Assembly: GCA_049966155.1 (NCBI GenBank)
Contig: JBMFVE010000003.1
Span: forward strand, 186,001 to 250,000
Direction of reading: 5' to 3'
DNA: 64,000 nt
Source: JBMFVE01 sp049966155
Lineage (GTDB): Bacteria > Bacteroidota > Ignavibacteria > Kryptoniales > JAKASW01
Part shown: positions 61,496 through 64,000 of the stretch, in pieces
How positions within the stretch are numbered: position 1 is the first letter of the stretch
Layout of the letters: the number at the start of each line of letters is the position of its first letter
Notes under the pieces: model-generated
Told to the model about the DNA's origin: nothing
What the model saw: the letters and a program-made list of their open reading frames with translations, nothing else
Databases searched by the model: none
Position numbers and translations under genes: made by a program

Positions 61496-62491
61496 ATGAA
61501 AAGAAGGGAATTTATTAAAAAAGCTGCTGTAATAGGGATAGGAAGTTACGGGGCTACCAGAATAAAATTCATTTCAAATATGAAAAGTTATGGAGGTAAA
61601 AAAATGTCTCCTGTTATAATTTCCACATGGAATCATGGGCTTGAAGCAAATGAAGCGGCATACAGGGTTCTCTCTTCAGGTGGAACTTCACTGGACGCTG
61701 TTGAAAAAGGTGCTAACGTGGTCGAGGACGACCCTGCTGTATCAAGCGTTGGTTATGGTGGACTTCCTGATGAGCAAATGGATGTTACTCTTGACGCTGC
61801 AATAATGGATTGGCGCGGGAACGCCGGAGCAGTTGGTTGTCTTGAAAAAATCAAAAACCCAATTTCAGTAGCCAGAAAAGTAATGCAAAACTCCAGACAT
61901 GTTATGCTTGTTGGTGATGGAGCATATCAATTTGCAATTGCACATGGCTTCAAACCGATTGACCTGCTGACAGACAATGCGCGTGAACAATGGCTCAGGT
62001 GGAAAGAGAGCTGGGGAGGCAACTGGATCGGAAAAAATGAAGAAAATCATGATACTGTGGGGATAATTGCTATTGACTCGAAAAGGCGTATTAGCGGAGG
62101 GGTCTCAACATCAGGATTGGCATGGAAAATACATGGACGTGTTGGCGATTCGCCAATCATCGGGGCAGGTCTGTATGTCGATGGAGAAGTCGGGGGTGCA
62201 GCTTCAACAGGAGTTGGAGAGGCCAACATGAGAATAGTTGGTAGCCATGTAGTTGTCGAGGCAATGAGGAGCGGGAAAAGTCCTCAAGAAGCCTGTGAGG
62301 AGGCGATTCATCGGGCTATTAAGATGCACCTTTCTATCATCAGGAGAGAGAAAAGCTTTCAACTCGCATACATAGCGCTCAATTTAAATGGAGAATTCGG
62401 AGCGGCATCGATAAGACCCGGTTTTCAATATGCAGTTTACAAGGACGGCGTAAATAAACTTATTAACTCGAAATTTCTGTATAACGGCTGA
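61496..62491 (+). CDS. Ntn-hydrolase of the asparaginase-2/glycosylasparaginase family, Tat signal
   Basis: 331 residues. Tat-type N-terminus KRREFIKKAAVIGIG, then the fold of N4-(beta-N-acetylglucosaminyl)-L-asparaginase or isoaspartyl peptidase. The autoproteolysis and nucleophile site is HDTVG with T187, followed by SGGVSTSGLAWK and GAGLYVDGEVGGAASTGVGE. It cleaves beta-aspartyl or Asn-linked GlcNAc bonds. A second in-frame ATG at 61604 (residue 37) has a much better ribosome site (GGAGG, 7 nt) than the first ATG, so a cytoplasmic form lacking the signal could also be made. Confidence 0.88.
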   Translation: MKRREFIKKAAVIGIGSYGATRIKFISNMKSYGGKKMSPVIISTWNHGLEANEAAYRVLSSGGTSLDAVEKGANVVEDDPAVSSVGYGGLPDEQMDVTLDAAIMDWRGNAGAVGCLEKIKNPISVARKVMQNSRHVMLVGDGAYQFAIAHGFKPIDLLTDNAREQWLRWKESWGGNWIGKNEENHDTVGIIAIDSKRRISGGVSTSGLAWKIHGRVGDSPIIGAGLYVDGEVGGAASTGVGEANMRIVGSHVVVEAMRSGKSPQEACEEAIHRAIKMHLSIIRREKSFQLAYIALNLNGEFGAASIRPGFQYAVYKDGVNKLINSKFLYNG

Positions 62492-62682
62492 TGTAAGAGT
62501 GAGAATCGTGTCTTTCCTTCTTTGATTTTCTGAAGGAGGAATGGAAAACTTTAAAGACAGCCGGTCCTGAAAAATTTTGGACAATTAATTTGATATAATC
62601 TTGCAGGCTCGCAGATGCTTTGAGGATAATCTTCTTGCTGATTAAATTTGCCTGTGCTGGCTGGAGCCGAACGATTCCCAAC

Positions 62683-63123
62683 CTAATTTTCGTTCAATGC
62701 TGTCTGCAACGCAGCCCTGGCTGCAATTCTAACAGCCTGCCTTATAGCATTTCTTGTTCTGGCGTCGAGTTTCAATCCCTCTTTTGAACCGACCGCATCC
62801 TTGAGCGCTTCGTCCTCAGAAAGTTCATAGTAGACAATCCGCTGAATTTCATTTTTCGGCTCTTGCGGATCATCATTTAAATAGCCCGCAAGATAAAGGA
62901 GGTAAAGGTAATTTTCACCATATATTTCGGCAAGTGTCTTGAGTTTAAGTGGGCAAATTTCCTTTACTTTTCCCCTCTCAATCAAGCAAAGGTATGAAAA
63001 TGAAATCTGTCTTCTTTTGTCTCTGGGATATCTTCGCTTTGTCTCGTCCTCGACGTCTTTGGCACTAAGCCCCTTATTTTCCCTGACTTTTCTTAAGTAC
63101 CTTTCAAGTTGCTTAATTCGCAT
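62683..63123 (-). CDS. XRE-family helix-turn-helix regulator
   Basis: 146 residues from the ATG at 63123, which has AGGAG at 7 nt; a longer in-frame start at 63189 lies inside the operator-like repeats and was rejected. The N-terminal HTH (LERYLRKVRENKGLSAKDVE ... SFSYLCLIERGK) is Cro/CI-like. A middle segment (LYLAGYLNDDP) matches other XRE regulators, and the C-terminus is a helical domain of about 60 residues without assignment. A perfect dyad (63161-63179) sits just upstream, consistent with autoregulation. Confidence 0.82.
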   Translation of the reverse strand: MRIKQLERYLRKVRENKGLSAKDVEDETKRRYPRDKRRQISFSYLCLIERGKVKEICPLKLKTLAEIYGENYLYLLYLAGYLNDDPQEPKNEIQRIVYYELSEDEALKDAVGSKEGLKLDARTRNAIRQAVRIAARAALQTALNEN

Positions 63124-63160
63124 ATCAGCTCCTATCTTTTTTGTGCCACAATCGACCTGC

Positions 63161-63195
63161 TTTTGTAAAAAATACAAAATATTTTGCAAAAAATA
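63161..63195. promoter_or_regulatory. Dyad and direct-repeat operator candidate for the XRE regulator
   Basis: TTTTGTA-AAAAA-TACAAAA (63161-63179) is a perfect 7-bp inverted repeat with a 5-bp centre. A second half-site copy, TTTTGCAAAAAATA, begins 21 bp later (63182), exactly two helical turns away. It lies 38 bp upstream of the regulator's ATG, a typical autoregulatory position. Confidence 0.55.
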
Positions 63196-63363
63196 AAAAT
63201 AATTTGCTATTGGTAACAGGACTATTCTACCCTTGCTCGGTTAAACTGCCTGGCTGTACGATTCTACTTAGAGCCAACATGTTGTAAAGATGGATTTAAA
63301 TAAAATGTTGGAGTTTCCCATTGACTTTGCTCTGTCGTTATGGCCGATGAATCAATTGGAATG

Positions 63364-63392
63364 TTGAAACTAATTAGCACGTGCTTTAGATT
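63364..63392 (+). promoter_or_regulatory. Candidate promoter of the M3 peptidase gene
   Basis: TTGAAA (63364-63369), 17-bp spacer, TAGATT (63387-63392), identical to the tRNA-Asp candidate. It would give a leader of about 70 nt. Confidence 0.4.
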
Positions 63393-63468
63393 TTACCAGT
63401 TTTGATTCTGGATTACCAGCACGGCATGAAGTCTTTTTTTTACAGCTGTCAAAAATGGAGAAGCTCTG

Positions 63469-64000
63469 ATGAAACGTTTAGGTCACTCTTTCCCAATCTA
63501 CGTGATATTTTTTTTATTATCATCAATTAATATATCAGCTGGTAGCGCACTCTTTTTTGAATTTGGTAGAAACATAGAAGGTATATATAATATGTCAGAA
63601 GCGTCAAATAACGATTCCGGTCAAACTCTCTTTACTGATCACAATCCATTTGCCAGACCAAGTTCTCTCCCTTTTCATGCTCCGCCATTCGACAGAATTC
63701 ATGATTCTGACTATAAGCCGGCTTTAGAGGAGGGGATGCGTGAGCAATTGGTTGAGATAGACAGTATTGCATCAAATCCAGCGCCTCCGACATTTGAGAA
63801 CACAGTCGTTGCTCTGGAACGCTCAGGGGAATTGCTCAACAGGGTATCCAAAGTGTTCTTTGCTGTGGTTCAGGCAAATAGCAATGATCAACTTCAGAAA
63901 ATTCAGTCTGAAGAAGCACCTAAACTTGCAGCGCACAATGATGCGATTTATCTGAACCACAAATTGTTTCAAAGGGTTAAAGTAATTTATGACAATCTCG
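63469..64000 (+). CDS. Peptidyl-dipeptidase Dcp / M3-family oligopeptidase, 5' part (3' end outside window)
   Basis: The first 177 codons are present; the frame is open to the window edge. A signal peptide (about 5-24, ISAGSA) precedes the family N-terminus: NPFARPSSLPFHAPPFDRI, YKPALEEGMREQLVEID, NPAPPTFENTVVALERSG and SEEAPKLAAHNDAIYLN. These match bacterial Dcp enzymes, which remove C-terminal dipeptides; the HExxH zinc site lies downstream of the window. GGAG lies 8 nt before the ATG. Confidence 0.9.
   Translation, partial: MKRLGHSFPIYVIFFLLSSINISAGSALFFEFGRNIEGIYNMSEASNNDSGQTLFTDHNPFARPSSLPFHAPPFDRIHDSDYKPALEEGMREQLVEIDSIASNPAPPTFENTVVALERSGELLNRVSKVFFAVVQANSNDQLQKIQSEEAPKLAAHNDAIYLNHKLFQRVKVIYDNL

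Larger units (their letters stand above)
63124..63468. other. Divergent intergenic region between XRE regulator and M3 peptidase
   Basis: 345 bp. It contains the A/T-rich dyad and direct repeats close to the regulator and a candidate promoter for the peptidase (both listed separately). The middle (about 63200-63360) shows nothing I recognise. Confidence 0.6.

Noticed and set aside
62541..62570. Short plus-strand ORF with an excellent GGAGGA ribosome site
   Set aside because: It encodes only nine residues and lies in the convergent gap after the asparaginase-family gene; no sign of a real peptide.
62594..62599. Perfect TATAAT hexamer
   Set aside because: No acceptable -35 at 16-18 bp and no plus-strand gene follows; it is inside a convergent gap.
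1..64000. CRISPR arrays, insertion sequences and prophage genes
   Set aside because: I saw no regularly spaced direct repeats, transposase, integrase or phage-structural motifs anywhere in the window.

Overview
The window is chromosomal DNA of a Gram-negative bacterium, most likely an uncultured-type member of the FCB superphylum (Ignavibacteriota / Kryptonia / Calditrichota-like). The sequence shows BamD- and Omp85-type outer-membrane assembly proteins, SPOR repeats, a DUF5916 barrel protein, a secreted metalloprotease with a C-terminal FlgD-like/sorting-type domain, an archaeal-like UbiA prenyltransferase and many c-type cytochromes. The phylum is an inference; the protein families are read directly from the translation. 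Coding density is high, base composition is moderately AT-rich, and TTG/GTG starts are common.

Layout. 1-4.1 kb: 3' end of a SPOR-repeat protein, then an aminotransferase translationally coupled to ATP-type PEP carboxykinase. 4.2-13.4 kb (minus strand): a DUF5916 outer-membrane protein, then a tight run carB - Omp85 - UbiA preceded by an EamA transporter. 13.6-27.1 kb (plus): the most distinctive region. An NtrC-type activator, a transmembrane histidine kinase and a stand-alone receiver lead directly into a redox cluster: a Cyc2-like fused cytochrome-porin, a monohaem cytochrome, a pentahaem cytochrome, MopB, four-cluster ferredoxin and NrfD subunits (Qrc / Alternative Complex III-like), a small membrane protein, a cytochrome with four tandem haem domains, and a cupredoxin. 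27.2-37.9 kb: an 11-gene complex I operon (nuoABCDHIJKLMN) lacking nuoEFG. 37.9-46.3 kb: rpsU with a strong terminator, LemA and TPM-domain proteins around a DAHP synthase, a nitrilase-family amidase, HtpX, glutamate dehydrogenase, BamD and a hotdog thioesterase. 46.3-54.7 kb: FG-GAP/VCBS protein, metalloprotease, ABC ATPase, a copper P-type ATPase interrupted by a one-base frameshift in a G7 tract, a CopZ-like protein, then (minus) SOD, an IscA-type protein and a small unknown. 54.9-60.0 kb: peptidase T, an OPT peptide transporter and an acyl-CoA ligase. 60.2-64.0 kb: tRNA-Asp(GTC), a gene-poor, apparently decayed stretch with a short CPBP protease, a Tat-signal asparaginase-family hydrolase, an XRE regulator with a dyad operator candidate, and the 5' end of an M3 peptidase.

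How it fits together. The 13.6-37.9 kb block looks like a respiratory island. An outer-membrane haem-porin could pass electrons from an extracellular donor to periplasmic cytochromes and the cupredoxin, and the Qrc-like membrane module would exchange them with the quinone pool next to a ferredoxin-type or partner-less complex I. The direction of electron flow and the donor are inference. The remaining genes are housekeeping: central carbon and amino-acid metabolism, envelope biogenesis, metal and oxidative stress handling, and peptide use.
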